From contig JBOFYY010000156.1 of NCBI GenBank assembly GCA_051654905.1, forward strand, positions 1 to 64,000: DNA of 64,000 nucleotides. The letters run 5' to 3'. The notes below the pieces were generated by a model that was given only the letters and a program-made list of their open reading frames with translations, was not told where the DNA came from and made no database searches. This stretch comes from JBOFIQ01 sp051654905. Its GTDB lineage: Bacteria > Actinomycetota > Actinomycetes > Propionibacteriales > Propionibacteriaceae. Of this stretch, positions 1-8,865 are shown piece after piece. Both the position numbers and the translations under genes were made by a program. The first letter of the stretch is position 1. Each line of letters starts with the position of its first letter.

Positions 1-2
1 GC

Positions 3-140
3 AAAAAAGCCACTATCAGCACAACCACAACCTGGAACATCACCTGGACCAGCAACCAACACACCGGAAACCTAACCACCACCAGACAAGCCAACCGCAC
101 CATAACCATCGGAGAACTAACCAGCATCATCAACGGATAA
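3..140 (+). CDS. C-terminal end of an unidentified protein (partial)
   Basis: An open frame runs in from the left edge and ends at TAA 138-140, giving about 45 residues rich in Thr, Ser and Asn and closing with TIGELTSIING. The alternating T/W/I pattern resembles the C-terminal beta-strand tails of actinobacterial secreted or membrane-anchored proteins that end in 'xxTRTxxxTVxVGELQ', but the remaining piece is too short to name a family. It is convergent with nrdJ and separated from it by a strong hairpin. The start lies outside the window. Confidence 0.5.
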   Translation, partial: KKATISTTTTWNITWTSNQHTGNLTTTRQANRTITIGELTSIING

Positions 141-149
141 ACACAGATA

Positions 150-203
150 AAAGGTGGTGGGGTTGGCTTAATACCTTACGTATTAGGCAACCCCACCACC
201 TTT
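150..203. terminator. bidirectional Rho-independent terminator
   Basis: AAAGGTGGTGGGGTTG (150-165) pairs perfectly with CAACCCCACCACCTTT (188-203), and the inner segment can extend the stem with one mismatch. It sits between two convergent genes, and the A/T ends suit termination in both directions. Confidence 0.85.
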
Positions 204-212
204 AACTAACTT

Positions 213-3083
213 TTAGCTACATCCAGAAGTCGAGCCACAGCCCTCACAGACATAGCATGATCCTGCCGGACGCATCTTGGTACCACACGTCATACAAAGC
301 GGTGCATCAACAGCATGACCTGATAGCTGCTCCAATAACTCTGCTGTAGTCTGCGCCTTAGTCGCTTTTATGCCTACAGTAGGACGAATATCAAGAAGAG
401 CTGGCTGATTTACCCCATCTTCATGAACTCGAACTTTATCGCCAGCATCAGACTTCAACTGCTCATAATCTGGCATTTGAGCTTCATCTTCTTCGGTAAG
501 GTAAGAACCAGTCTCTACATAGCGAGAACGTTCTCCAGCTGTATAGATACCCAATTCCGCACGCTCATCGAAAGTTAAGTAATCCAAAGCTAGTCGGCGG
601 AAAACATAGTCCATGATCGACTGAGCCATCCGGAAATCAGGATCATCAGTCATACCAGCTGGCTCGAACTTAAGGTTAGTGAACTTCTGTACCCAAGTCT
701 CAAGCGGAACTCCGTATTGCAAAGCAATAGAAGTTGCGATAGAGAAGGCATCCATTACACCAGCTAGTGTCGAACCCTGCTTACCTAGCTTGATAAAGAC
801 CTCACCCAAGCGTCCGTCTTCATACTCTCCTGTAGTCAAGTAACCTTCAGCGCCACCAACAGAGAATGAAGCGGTGTATCCCTTACGCTGCTTTGGAAGA
901 CGCTGACGACGAGGACGATACTCGATACGAGTTTCTACCTTAACCGCTTCTTCGGTCTTAACTTCAGGAGCTTTCTTACCATCAGATAGAGGCTGACCAA
1001 CTTTACAGTTATCACGATATACGGCCAGAGCTTTAAGCCCCATCTTCCAGCCCTGTAAATGAACCTCAGCGATCTCATCGATCGTCGCAGTTTCTGGAAG
1101 ATTAACTGTCTTAGAGATTGCTCCCGACAAGAATGGCTGAACTGCTGCCATCATATGAACGTGTCCCATCGGCTGGATGGCACGCTCCCCCATAGCTGTA
1201 TCGAATACTTCATAATGCTCTTGCTTCAAAGCAGGAGCGCCTACAACATGACCATTTTCAGCAATATAGGCAACAATTTTCTCTGATTGCTCTGGAGAAT
1301 AACCCAACTTAGTAAGCGCACGAGGAATCGTCTGGTTTACGATCTGCATCGAACCGCCACCAACCAATTTCTTAAACTTCACCAAAGAGAAGTCTGGTTC
1401 GATACCAGTTGTGTCACAGTCCATCATGAAACCAATAGTTCCGGTGGGAGCAAGCACCGATGCCTGAGCATTTCGGTAACCGTTCTGCTCGCCTAGCGCT
1501 ACAACCCTCGCCCATTCAACCGTAGCTAATTCCCGAACAGCGTTATCAATACCATTAGTGGTACGCAAAGCATCGTTAGCAGCCTGGTGTTTACGCATAA
1601 CACGCTTATGCGGTTCTGCGTTCAGCGCATAACCATTGTATGGTCCAACAATCCCCGCCAATTCTGCTGAACGACGGTAGGCGGTTGCGGTCATCAATGA
1701 GGTGATTGCTGCCGCAAGGGAACGTCCTTCTTCCGTGTCATAGCCCTTGCCGGTTGCCATTAACAAGGCACCCAGGTTGGCGTATCCAATACCTAACTGA
1801 CGGAAATTACGCGTGGTTTCTCCGATAGCTTCAGTTGGGAAATCAGCGAAACAGATGGAAATATCCATCGCAGTAATGATGAACTCGACGGCCTTATCGA
1901 ATAGCTCTGCATCGAAGGTTCCATCTTCTTTAAGGAACTTAAGAAGGTTAAGCGAAGCCAAGTTACATGATGAGTTATCCAGCGACATGTACTCTGAGCA
2001 TGGATTAGATGCGGTGATCGGTCCACTATTGGGAGTCGTGTGCCAATCGTTAATCGTGTCGTTGTATTGAATACCTGGATCAGCACATTCCCATGCAGCC
2101 TGCGCAAGTTTGCGCCATAGCTCATTAGCATCGACTTCTTCCAGCACCCGCCCATCAGTGCGGGCAGTCAGCCCAAAAGTCGTATGGTCTTCTACTGCTC
2201 GCATAAATGCATCTGAAACTCTAACTGAGTTATTCGCATTCTGATACTGCACCGAGACGATATCTTTACCGCCAAGATCCATATCGAATCCAGCATCACG
2301 CAGTGCCCGGATCTTGTCTTCTTCACGGGCTTTAGTCTCAATAAACTCAACAATATCTGGGTGATCGATATCAAGAACTACCATTTTCGCTGCACGACGG
2401 GTAGCTCCACCAGATTTAATAGTTCCAGCAGAAGCATCTGCACCACGCATAAAGGACACTGGTCCCGAAGCTGTGCCTCCAGAGCTAAGTAGCTCTTTAC
2501 TGGAACGGATCCGTGACAAGTTAAGACCAGCACCCGAACCACCTTTAAAGATGAATCCTTCTTCTTTGTACCAGCTCAGAATAGATTCCATAGAGTCATC
2601 GACTGAAAGGATAAAACAGGCAGATACTTGCTGTGGGCTTGGCGTACCTACGTTAAACCAAACTGGAGAGTTGAAAGAGAAATACTGGTTAATCAGCATC
2701 CATGCTAATTCTTCTTCAAAGATTTGCGCATCATCACTAGAAGCAAAGTAACCGTATTCTTCGCCAGCCTTGCGATATGACTTAACAACCCGATCGACAA
2801 TTTCCCGAAGGCTACTTTCGCGCTGAGGAGTTCCTACCGCGCCACGGAAATATTTTGTGGTAACAATCGTCGAAGCGTTAACCGACCAGAAGTCAGGAAA
2901 CTCAACATTCTTTTGTTCGAATACGACCTCACCGGTTTTCCAGTTAGTCTGTATCACATCACGCTTCTCCCATGTCACCTCATCGTAGGGATGTTTGCCA
3001 GAGGTAAATACGCGGGAAATAGTCAGTCCTTTACCACGAGACTTAGCAGGACGAGTCTTCGCGGGGGCGACGGGGTCAGACAT
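213..3083 (-). CDS. nrdJ: adenosylcobalamin-dependent (class II) ribonucleotide reductase
   Basis: This 956-residue protein reduces ribonucleotides to deoxyribonucleotides in the cytoplasm using a B12-generated thiyl radical. The class II signature is visible: the substrate-site segment NPCSEYMSLDNSSCNLASLN near residue 365, the GGSGAGLN loop near 180, APTGTIG near 545, and a Cys-rich tail (CMTCGTKMRPAGSCYVCEGCG) of the kind seen in long actinobacterial NrdJ proteins. The start ATG follows an AAAGG ribosome site by 8 bases. It lies 121 bases downstream of nrdR on the same strand, so the two are probably one transcript under NrdR control. No class I or III reductase genes appear in this window. 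No cobalamin riboswitch is visible in the short spacer. Confidence 0.95.
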   Translation of the reverse strand: MSDPVAPAKTRPAKSRGKGLTISRVFTSGKHPYDEVTWEKRDVIQTNWKTGEVVFEQKNVEFPDFWSVNASTIVTTKYFRGAVGTPQRESSLREIVDRVVKSYRKAGEEYGYFASSDDAQIFEEELAWMLINQYFSFNSPVWFNVGTPSPQQVSACFILSVDDSMESILSWYKEEGFIFKGGSGAGLNLSRIRSSKELLSSGGTASGPVSFMRGADASAGTIKSGGATRRAAKMVVLDIDHPDIVEFIETKAREEDKIRALRDAGFDMDLGGKDIVSVQYQNANNSVRVSDAFMRAVEDHTTFGLTARTDGRVLEEVDANELWRKLAQAAWECADPGIQYNDTINDWHTTPNSGPITASNPCSEYMSLDNSSCNLASLNLLKFLKEDGTFDAELFDKAVEFIITAMDISICFADFPTEAIGETTRNFRQLGIGYANLGALLMATGKGYDTEEGRSLAAAITSLMTATAYRRSAELAGIVGPYNGYALNAEPHKRVMRKHQAANDALRTTNGIDNAVRELATVEWARVVALGEQNGYRNAQASVLAPTGTIGFMMDCDTTGIEPDFSLVKFKKLVGGGSMQIVNQTIPRALTKLGYSPEQSEKIVAYIAENGHVVGAPALKQEHYEVFDTAMGERAIQPMGHVHMMAAVQPFLSGAISKTVNLPETATIDEIAEVHLQGWKMGLKALAVYRDNCKVGQPLSDGKKAPEVKTEEAVKVETRIEYRPRRQRLPKQRKGYTASFSVGGAEGYLTTGEYEDGRLGEVFIKLGKQGSTLAGVMDAFSIATSIALQYGVPLETWVQKFTNLKFEPAGMTDDPDFRMAQSIMDYVFRRLALDYLTFDERAELGIYTAGERSRYVETGSYLTEEDEAQMPDYEQLKSDAGDKVRVHEDGVNQPALLDIRPTVGIKATKAQTTAELLEQLSGHAVDAPLCMTCGTKMRPAGSCYVCEGCGSTSGCS

Positions 3084-3204
3084 GAAACAGCCTTTCGAAC
3101 GCTTTCAATTCTTTTACTTTGCACAAAGCTTCCTCGCCTAAGCGAAGTCACTTAAATATTTCTTGTAGCTAGTTAACTTACTTACCTAATTCCCAAGGAG
3201 TGAG

Positions 3205-3654
3205 CTAGAGTTCCTTTTCCTTAAGGACTGCTATTTCGGATTCAAAATCACCGATATCTTGAAAATCTCGGTAGACCGAAGCGAATCTGAGATAAGCAAC
3301 AGAATCAAGACCAGATAAGGGCTCTAAGATGGCACGCCCTACTTCATTTGCAGGAATTTCTGCAAACCCAGTACAACGAATAGCATCTTCTACTTGTTGT
3401 CCTAATCTAGCTAGATCAGCTTCCGAAACGGGTCTTCCTTTGCATGCTTTACGCACTCCCGCTATTACTTTTTCCCTATTGAAGGGTTCAACAACACCAC
3501 TGCGCTTCACAACAACCAGTTGCATCTGCTCTGAGGTAGTAAAACGCCGTTCGCACTCTGCACATTGCCGACGCCGACGAACCGCCGTGCCGTCTTCGGA
3601 TACGCGAGAGTCAAGAACTCGAGTGTCAGTCTTGCGACAGAAAGGGCAATACAT
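3205..3654 (-). CDS. nrdR: transcriptional repressor NrdR
   Basis: This 149-residue regulator senses ATP/dATP and represses ribonucleotide reductase genes. The N-terminal zinc ribbon MYCPFCRKTDTRVLDSR with its partner CAECERRFTT is clear, followed by the ATP-cone domain (VVKRSGVVEPFNREKV). An in-frame ATG ten codons further upstream exists, but a strong AAGGAGG ribosome site lies between the two, 11 bases before the ATG chosen here, and the zinc ribbon begins exactly at this Met. It precedes nrdJ. The order nrdR, divS/chiZ-like, lexA matches mycobacteria. Confidence 0.95.
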   Translation of the reverse strand: MYCPFCRKTDTRVLDSRVSEDGTAVRRRRQCAECERRFTTSEQMQLVVVKRSGVVEPFNREKVIAGVRKACKGRPVSEADLARLGQQVEDAIRCTGFAEIPANEVGRAILEPLSGLDSVAYLRFASVYRDFQDIGDFESEIAVLKEKEL

Positions 3655-3753
3655 GAACGCACGAACCTCCTTAGAATCCCTCAAAACTAGGAAAATACGT
3701 ACTTTATATCGCTAGATAAAAGCACAATACTTAGCGCAAGAAGATCATTGCGG

Positions 3754-3769
3754 CTACTAGATATAGTGA
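3754..3769 (-). promoter_or_regulatory. candidate NrdR box upstream of nrdR-nrdJ
   Basis: Read on the minus strand, TCACTATATCTAGTAG matches the published NrdR-box consensus acaCwAtATaTwGtgt at 12 of 16 positions, including the central palindromic core. A second, weaker site (9 of 16) lies at 3699-3714, 55 bases away, which is wider than the usual pair spacing. Both lie between nrdR and the upstream gene, so autoregulation of nrdR-nrdJ is likely. Confidence 0.5.
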
Positions 3770-3888
3770 TCCTATGCCCAAGGGGCACTTAAGTGCAAGA
3801 TTAGCCACACCCAAAAGCGTAGATAAAAATTTTCCAACTCCCCCGACCTAATAAATAGCGGATCCAAGCTCACGCTACTCCAAAATAA

Positions 3889-4143
3889 TTAAGCAGGAAT
3901 AGCCAAGAATTGAGCTACAACCGCCCCAGTCATCAGCGACACAAAACTCATTGATGTCACAACAATCGCTGCGATTCCCCTTGAAGTTAATCGTAATTGC
4001 GCAACACTGGGCACCACCCGACAGCTGTTCACCTTTGAACCAGCAAATCCAGAAACCAAGACAGGTGACACGACTTTTCCACGACTACGCTTACGCACAT
4101 CAGCCGCAACAACCATCGGAGCCTCTACCAATAAAGCACTCAT
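3889..4143 (-). CDS. DivS/ChiZ-position small membrane protein, likely SOS-induced division inhibitor
   Basis: An 84-residue protein with one hydrophobic segment near its C-terminus (about residues 53-80, GIAAIVVTSMSFVSLMTGAV). The ATG was chosen because a GAGGAG ribosome site lies 5-7 bases before it; longer in-frame starts would run through LexA boxes. It is divergent from lexA and next to nrdR, the same place as divS in Corynebacterium and Rv2719c (chiZ) in Mycobacterium, which are LexA-controlled suppressors of cell division. Those relatives carry a C-terminal LysM domain; this one stops right after the membrane segment, so it is a minimal or truncated form. The role is inferred from position and promoter, not from a conserved catalytic motif. 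Confidence 0.6.
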   Translation of the reverse strand: MSALLVEAPMVVAADVRKRSRGKVVSPVLVSGFAGSKVNSCRVVPSVAQLRLTSRGIAAIVVTSMSFVSLMTGAVVAQFLAIPA

Positions 4144-4158
4144 CACACTCTCCTCTTC

Positions 4159-4174
4159 TCGAACAACTGTTCGA
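4159..4174. promoter_or_regulatory. LexA (SOS) box 1
   Basis: TCGAACAACTGTTCGA is a perfect match to the actinobacterial SOS box TCGAACNNNNGTTCGA. It begins 16 bases upstream of the divS-like start codon, where bound LexA would block that gene. Confidence 0.9.
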
Positions 4175-4189
4175 TATATTTCTACATTA

Positions 4190-4205
4190 TCGAACATATG
4201 TTTGC
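4190..4205. promoter_or_regulatory. LexA (SOS) box 2
   Basis: TCGAACATATGTTTGC keeps the full left half and centre of the SOS box with changes in the right half. It lies 31 bases from box 1, about three helical turns, on the side of the divS-like gene. Confidence 0.75.
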
Positions 4206-4288
4206 AAATGCGCCCTCGGCTTCGCGTGTCGCCTGCAATGACATCTAGCCCATCAGAGACCACTGACATTTTTATTTTTACAACATCA

Positions 4289-4304
4289 TCGAACAGATGT
4301 TCCA
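4289..4304. promoter_or_regulatory. LexA (SOS) box 3, lexA autoregulation
   Basis: TCGAACAGATGTTCCA differs from the consensus only at the last two positions. It lies just upstream of the lexA start codons and probably overlaps the lexA core promoter, as expected for autorepression. Confidence 0.85.
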
Positions 4305-4334
4305 AAATTCGACTTGTTCGATTACGCTTCTCTT

Positions 4335-5117
4335 ATGGATGACTTTTCCCCTTCACAGCGACGCCGCGGACGCCCGCGTAACGCCGATGTTGCTTCAGAG
4401 CTCAATGTCGCAGAACTTCCCGACGGGCCAAGCGATATCGAAGGTTTGACTATGCGCCAGCGTCAAATACTAGAAGTTATCCGAGATTCGATTGACCGTA
4501 ATGGATATCCACCCAGCGTTCGAGAAATCGGAAATGCAGCTGGACTAGCATCCCCATCATCAGTAGCACACCAACTAAAGTCGCTGGAAGCTCGCGGATT
4601 TCTACGTCGCGATCCCAATAGACCACGCGCGCTAGAGGTTATGCTTCCTGAATCTATGAGCCCTGTCGTGATCGGCCGCCACAGCAGTCAGCATCGCTTC
4701 AGCGAGAATACTGACATAACTGGCATCGATGACGCCTTCCCTGCCGCCGTTAATGTTCCAGTCTTAGGACGCATTGCCGCCGGAGGTCCAATCCTTGCCG
4801 AAGAACGCATTGAAGAAGTTATGCCCCTCCCTAAACAGCTAGTAGGAGAAGGCACCTTATTCATGCTAGAGGTTAAAGGCGACTCCATGATTGAAGCAGC
4901 TATTTGCGATGGAGACTTTGTTGTTATTCGTCAACAGAGCACTGCTGATAACGGAGATATTGTTGCTGCACTATTAGATGATGAAGCAACCGTGAAAACG
5001 TTTAAACGCAAAGATGGCCATATTTGGCTACTTCCCCATAACCCTGCCTACGACCCTATTGATGGCGATCATGCTTCCATTCTGGGGAAGGTAGTTGCAG
5101 TTATGCGTCGCGTATAG
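4335..5117 (+). CDS. lexA: SOS repressor LexA
   Basis: LexA represses DNA-damage genes and cleaves itself when RecA filaments form. The winged-helix domain starts at LTMRQRQILEVIRDSI, with PPSVREIG and SVAHQLKSLEARGFLRRD as the DNA-reading part. The peptidase domain shows the Ala-Gly cleavage site in VLGRIAAGGP, the nucleophile in GDSMIEA and the general-base Lys in ATVKTFKRK. An in-frame TTG at 4314 would add seven residues, but neither start has a clear ribosome site. The short distance to box 3 suggests a leaderless or nearly leaderless mRNA, so the exact start is uncertain. The N-terminal basic tail (QRRRGRPRNAD) is typical of actinobacterial LexA. Confidence 0.93.
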   Translation: MDDFSPSQRRRGRPRNADVASELNVAELPDGPSDIEGLTMRQRQILEVIRDSIDRNGYPPSVREIGNAAGLASPSSVAHQLKSLEARGFLRRDPNRPRALEVMLPESMSPVVIGRHSSQHRFSENTDITGIDDAFPAAVNVPVLGRIAAGGPILAEERIEEVMPLPKQLVGEGTLFMLEVKGDSMIEAAICDGDFVVIRQQSTADNGDIVAALLDDEATVKTFKRKDGHIWLLPHNPAYDPIDGDHASILGKVVAVMRRV

Positions 5118-5152
5118 TTTTTGCCAGTGGGGATGACTTTCCCACCGGATAC

Positions 5153-7183
5153 TTAATTACGTTCGCTCTGCAACCGTTTAAGTGCTTGTACTGCTACTTC
5201 TGGTTCTTGCGTCATCCAGAAATCTGGCATTGATTTACGCAAGAACCCACCATACCTAGCAGTAACTAATCGCGGATCCAGAACTGCAACAACACCACGA
5301 TCACTACTACGACGAATAAGTCTGCCTGCTCCTTGTGCCATAAGCAGCGCTGCATGTGTAGCTGCAACACTCATAAAACCATTACCGCCTGCATCAGAAA
5401 CTGCCTTCTGCCGAGCAAGAATAAGCGGCTCATCTGGTCTGGGAAATGGGATTTTATCGATAATCACAAGCTCACAAGTATCTCCTGGAACATCAATCCC
5501 CTGCCATAACGAGACTGTTCCAAATAAGCTGGTTTCAGGCTCGCTAGCAAAACGTTTCACTAGTTCTGGAAGGTTAGCGTCGCCTTGGCATAAAATCGTC
5601 ATAGTTGGAAGAGCACGCCGAACATGAGTTGCTGCTACTTGTGCAGCTTTCATAGACGAAAACAGCCCTAACGAACGTCCTCCTGCTGCCCAAATAAGCT
5701 CAGCAATCTCATCGAGAACCTTATTTTGGATACCGTCACGACTAGGGGCTGGCAAGTTCTTAGCTACGTAGAGAATTCCTTGTTTGCAATATTCAAAAGG
5801 AGAACCTACATCCAGTCCTCGCCATGCCAAGGCGTCATCACTTGCGATAGCTCCCCTGTCGGCATCCTCACGTCGTTGCAGTCCAACACCATCAGCAACA
5901 GCATTGAAATCACCGCCCAACTTCAAAGTGGCAGAAGTAAGAACGACTGTTTTTTCTTTCATCACTCGTTCTCGCATCAACCCAGCTACCGATAATGGAG
6001 CTACAACAGCTTGTCGCCCAAAACGTTCTCTTTCTGAAACCCAAACCACATCAGAATCATCAAGAAGCGCCATTCTTTCTGAAATCTCAAAGATTTCTTT
6101 GACGATGGCTTGTACTTGCTTACGTTCAACCTCGTCTCCTGAATCACTATTCAGTTCCGATACGACCTTACGGGAAATATCACGAATTGCTGCAAAGGTA
6201 AGTACTAATACTGAGTCATCATCGGTTACGCGTTCCAACGAAGCATTATCTAAGGCTTCTCGAAGAGCATCTGCCTGTGTCAAAAATTCGATACCGGTGT
6301 CATCATCTAGCCACGGCAATGCTCGTTTTGCCACTCGATCAATCTGCTGGGCTGATAGTTCAGCCGTTGCAGCTCCTGTAACTCTAGAAACTAATTCATG
6401 AGCCTCATCAATCACAACAATATGATGTTCTGGAAGCGCAGCATTTCCATTCATAGCATCGATAGCTAACAATGCATGATTGGTGACAATCACATCAGAT
6501 TCCCGAGCTTTATCCCTAGATTTTTCAACAAAACATTCTTCACCGTAAGGACAGCGCTGCTTCCCTAAACACTCACGCGCCGATACTGAAACTTGTCCCC
6601 AAGCTCTAGGAGAATGAGAAGGAGCATCATCACGATCGCCACAGCGACGAGCCGTTAATTCTGATTCAGCCCACTCTCGTAATGCAATAATTTCAGCACC
6701 CATAACAGAATCTGCATCCGCCCGTGATTCTCGTAATACTTCAACAATTTCTTCTCCGCCAAGGAGAGTATCTTGCTGTTCTATACCGGTATCGCGAATT
6801 CGATATAAACAGGCATAGTTTGACCGCCCTTTCAAGAGCGCGGTCTTCGGAGTACGTCCAGTTACGGTAGTAACAGCTTTCAACGCGGTAGGGATATCTT
6901 TTTCAGAAAGCTGCGTCTGCAGTGCGAGTGTCGCAGTAGCTACCACAATACGAATATCAGGATTTTGCGTAACATGTACCAACGCCGGAACTAAATACCC
7001 TAATGACTTACCAGTACCTGTCCCTGCCTGAACTAATAGATGCTCTCCAGATGAAAATGCATGTTCGACAGCAGCTGCCATTTGATGTTGTCCGGATCGT
7101 TGCGATCCCCCCATATCGGAGACAGCAGCGCATAAGACCTTATCGGTCAAAGATTCGGACATGCGTTCTATGGTAATGCCCAT
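5153..7183 (-). CDS. DinG/XPD-family ATP-dependent DNA helicase
   Basis: A helicase of about 676 residues from superfamily 2. Walker A is AGTGTGKS near residue 56 and the DEAH box is in VVIDEAHELV. Four cysteines in NYACLYR, RECLGKQRCPYGEECF are placed as the iron-sulfur cluster of the XPD/DinG group. The C-terminal motif QGAGRLIRRSSDRG completes the fold. It probably unwinds damaged or structured DNA. Start codons GTG 7186, ATG 7183 and ATG 7162 are all possible; homologues usually begin near the third (MSESLTD). It is convergent with lexA, and I see no LexA box upstream, so SOS control is not supported here. Confidence 0.88.
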   Translation of the reverse strand: MGITIERMSESLTDKVLCAAVSDMGGSQRSGQHQMAAAVEHAFSSGEHLLVQAGTGTGKSLGYLVPALVHVTQNPDIRIVVATATLALQTQLSEKDIPTALKAVTTVTGRTPKTALLKGRSNYACLYRIRDTGIEQQDTLLGGEEIVEVLRESRADADSVMGAEIIALREWAESELTARRCGDRDDAPSHSPRAWGQVSVSARECLGKQRCPYGEECFVEKSRDKARESDVIVTNHALLAIDAMNGNAALPEHHIVVIDEAHELVSRVTGAATAELSAQQIDRVAKRALPWLDDDTGIEFLTQADALREALDNASLERVTDDDSVLVLTFAAIRDISRKVVSELNSDSGDEVERKQVQAIVKEIFEISERMALLDDSDVVWVSERERFGRQAVVAPLSVAGLMRERVMKEKTVVLTSATLKLGGDFNAVADGVGLQRREDADRGAIASDDALAWRGLDVGSPFEYCKQGILYVAKNLPAPSRDGIQNKVLDEIAELIWAAGGRSLGLFSSMKAAQVAATHVRRALPTMTILCQGDANLPELVKRFASEPETSLFGTVSLWQGIDVPGDTCELVIIDKIPFPRPDEPLILARQKAVSDAGGNGFMSVAATHAALLMAQGAGRLIRRSSDRGVVAVLDPRLVTARYGGFLRKSMPDFWMTQEPEVAVQALKRLQSERN

Positions 7184-7246
7184 CACTGACAGTTTTTAGC
7201 TAGCGCGCCGCCAGCACCGCAGCTAAACAGTAAAGTTAGTAATACT

Positions 7247-8101
7247 ATGCCCGAAGGTCACACTATTCACGCACTCGCTAGCCGTCTAAATCGTGCTTTT
7301 CAAGGACAATTGACATACTCGCTAAGCCCCCAAGGACGTTTCCTTACCACCGCACAACAGCTCAATAACAATGTATTTATCGGCGCTGAAGCTGCCGGCA
7401 AACATCTTTTTATTGATTTCGACGATAACCGTAGCGTTCATGTTCATCTGGGACTTATCGGAAACTTTGCGGTTGTAGCTGGTTCTGCTGCGGCTAATCC
7501 GGTTACTGGGGTCGTACGCTGGCGACTCCATAGTGAGAGCCATACCGCTGATCTACGCGGACCTTATATATGTGCTCTGGTCTGCGAAGAAGAAAAAGCT
7601 GCCGTGCTAGAAAAATTAGGACCAGATCCGTTACGAGAAGATGCTGATCCGCAACGCGCCTGGGAAAAGATTCATCGCAGTCGCAAATCTATTGCCGAGC
7701 TACTACTAGATCAATCAGTACTTGCTGGAGTTGGAAATGTTTATCGCTGCGAAGTTCTCTACCGCCTAGGGATAAATCCATATCTATCAGGTAATGAGCT
7801 CCCCTACAGCAAGTGGGAAGCTATCTGGGATGATCTGTCGCGACTACTTTCACTTGGGAGTACCTACAATCAGATCCTCACCATGGACGATCAAATCACA
7901 CAAGCTGAATTAGATCTTCACGATCCACAAGTAGTATCAGAAAATCTAGCTATGTCGGGACGTAAACTAGGCGATCGCTACGAACGTCGTTTCTTTCTCT
8001 ATCAGCGCTCAAGTAATCCCTGCTTAGAATGCGGAACTCCTATTTGTACTAAATCTATTTCTGGAAGAACTCTTTATTGGTGTCCAACTTGCCAAAAATA
8101 G
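7247..8101 (+). CDS. Fpg/Nei-family DNA glycosylase (endonuclease VIII type)
   Basis: This 284-residue base-excision enzyme removes oxidised bases and nicks the abasic site. It begins MPEGHTIHALA: after Met removal, Pro2 and Glu3 are the catalytic residues, and the 'PEGHTIH' form marks the Nei2-like actinobacterial branch rather than MutM (PELPE). The helix-two-turn-helix segment is around QSVLAGVGNVYRCEVL, and the C-terminal zinc finger is CLECGTPICTKSISGRTLYWCPTCQ. It is divergent from the DinG-like helicase across about 60 bases. Confidence 0.92.
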   Translation: MPEGHTIHALASRLNRAFQGQLTYSLSPQGRFLTTAQQLNNNVFIGAEAAGKHLFIDFDDNRSVHVHLGLIGNFAVVAGSAAANPVTGVVRWRLHSESHTADLRGPYICALVCEEEKAAVLEKLGPDPLREDADPQRAWEKIHRSRKSIAELLLDQSVLAGVGNVYRCEVLYRLGINPYLSGNELPYSKWEAIWDDLSRLLSLGSTYNQILTMDDQITQAELDLHDPQVVSENLAMSGRKLGDRYERRFFLYQRSSNPCLECGTPICTKSISGRTLYWCPTCQK

Positions 8102-8121
8102 CCATCGAGTCCTGCATAATT

Positions 8122-8865
8122 CTATAAAATTAAACGATTTACAAGCTTTTTCTCTATATCACAGGACAAACCGAAATCTTTCAGCCATCGCAAAATCCCA
8201 CCTTTAGAATAAAGCCATCTTAAAGTTTCAATCATCGCAGTTTTAGGGGCATTGGTATCTATTAGACGAACCTTTTCACGCTCGTCTGTATCAGAGATTG
8301 TAGCCAACCATTCTTCTTGAAAAGGAGCTAGATTCTCGCGAGTCATAGCGTAATCATCAACAATATCTTCATCACTTACACCAAGTAATCCCAGCAACAG
8401 TGCCATAACTAATCCCGTACGATCCTTTCCTGCCGTGCAATGAACCAAAACTGCACCATCTGGAGCTTCAGCAATGGCAGATATTACTCTAACAAATGAG
8501 GCAGATCCCTGTTCAAGCATATCTACATATATTCCCGCAAGCGTATCTTTATCTGAATCAATATCAATACCATCAGAATTAACAATTGGCTCATTAAACC
8601 ATGCCGGATGATTTACAAGAATCGGAAAGTTATCTCCAGTTATAGTTCTTCTTAAATCTACAATTCTACTTATATTAGCTTCACTAATTATTTCCCACAC
8701 TGCATCTTTATCGACAACATCTAGAGGATCATCATTGTAGGCTTTATATAAGTATGGCCGCTCAGCTCGGTAAAGCTTACCATCTGCAATAACTCCACTT
8801 TCTGCGGAAATTCCAGTTAACGTACGAGCATTAACATACCCTGTCCACTTCAGTTTTCGATTCAT
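8122..8865 (-). CDS. tyrosine/serine protein phosphatase
   Basis: A 247-residue protein of the bacterial dual-specificity Y_phosphatase3 family. The signature HCTAGKDRTG (CX5R P-loop) sits near residue 142, preceded by the conserved RIVDLRR segment that pairs with the usual N-terminal 'RxA' strand (KLYRAERPY). No signal peptide is seen, so it is cytoplasmic. Its start overlaps the hflX stop by four bases (ATGA), so the two are translationally coupled. The substrate cannot be predicted. Confidence 0.85.
   Translation of the reverse strand: MNRKLKWTGYVNARTLTGISAESGVIADGKLYRAERPYLYKAYNDDPLDVVDKDAVWEIISEANISRIVDLRRTITGDNFPILVNHPAWFNEPIVNSDGIDIDSDKDTLAGIYVDMLEQGSASFVRVISAIAEAPDGAVLVHCTAGKDRTGLVMALLLGLLGVSDEDIVDDYAMTRENLAPFQEEWLATISDTDEREKVRLIDTNAPKTAMIETLRWLYSKGGILRWLKDFGLSCDIEKKLVNRLIL

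Noticed and set aside
3084..3204. Cobalamin riboswitch before nrdJ
   Set aside because: The spacer is only 121 bases and has none of the conserved B12-box pattern; the gene is read through from nrdR.
5784..6401. 205-codon open frame on the plus strand
   Set aside because: It lies wholly antisense to the DinG-like helicase gene, whose motifs are unambiguous.
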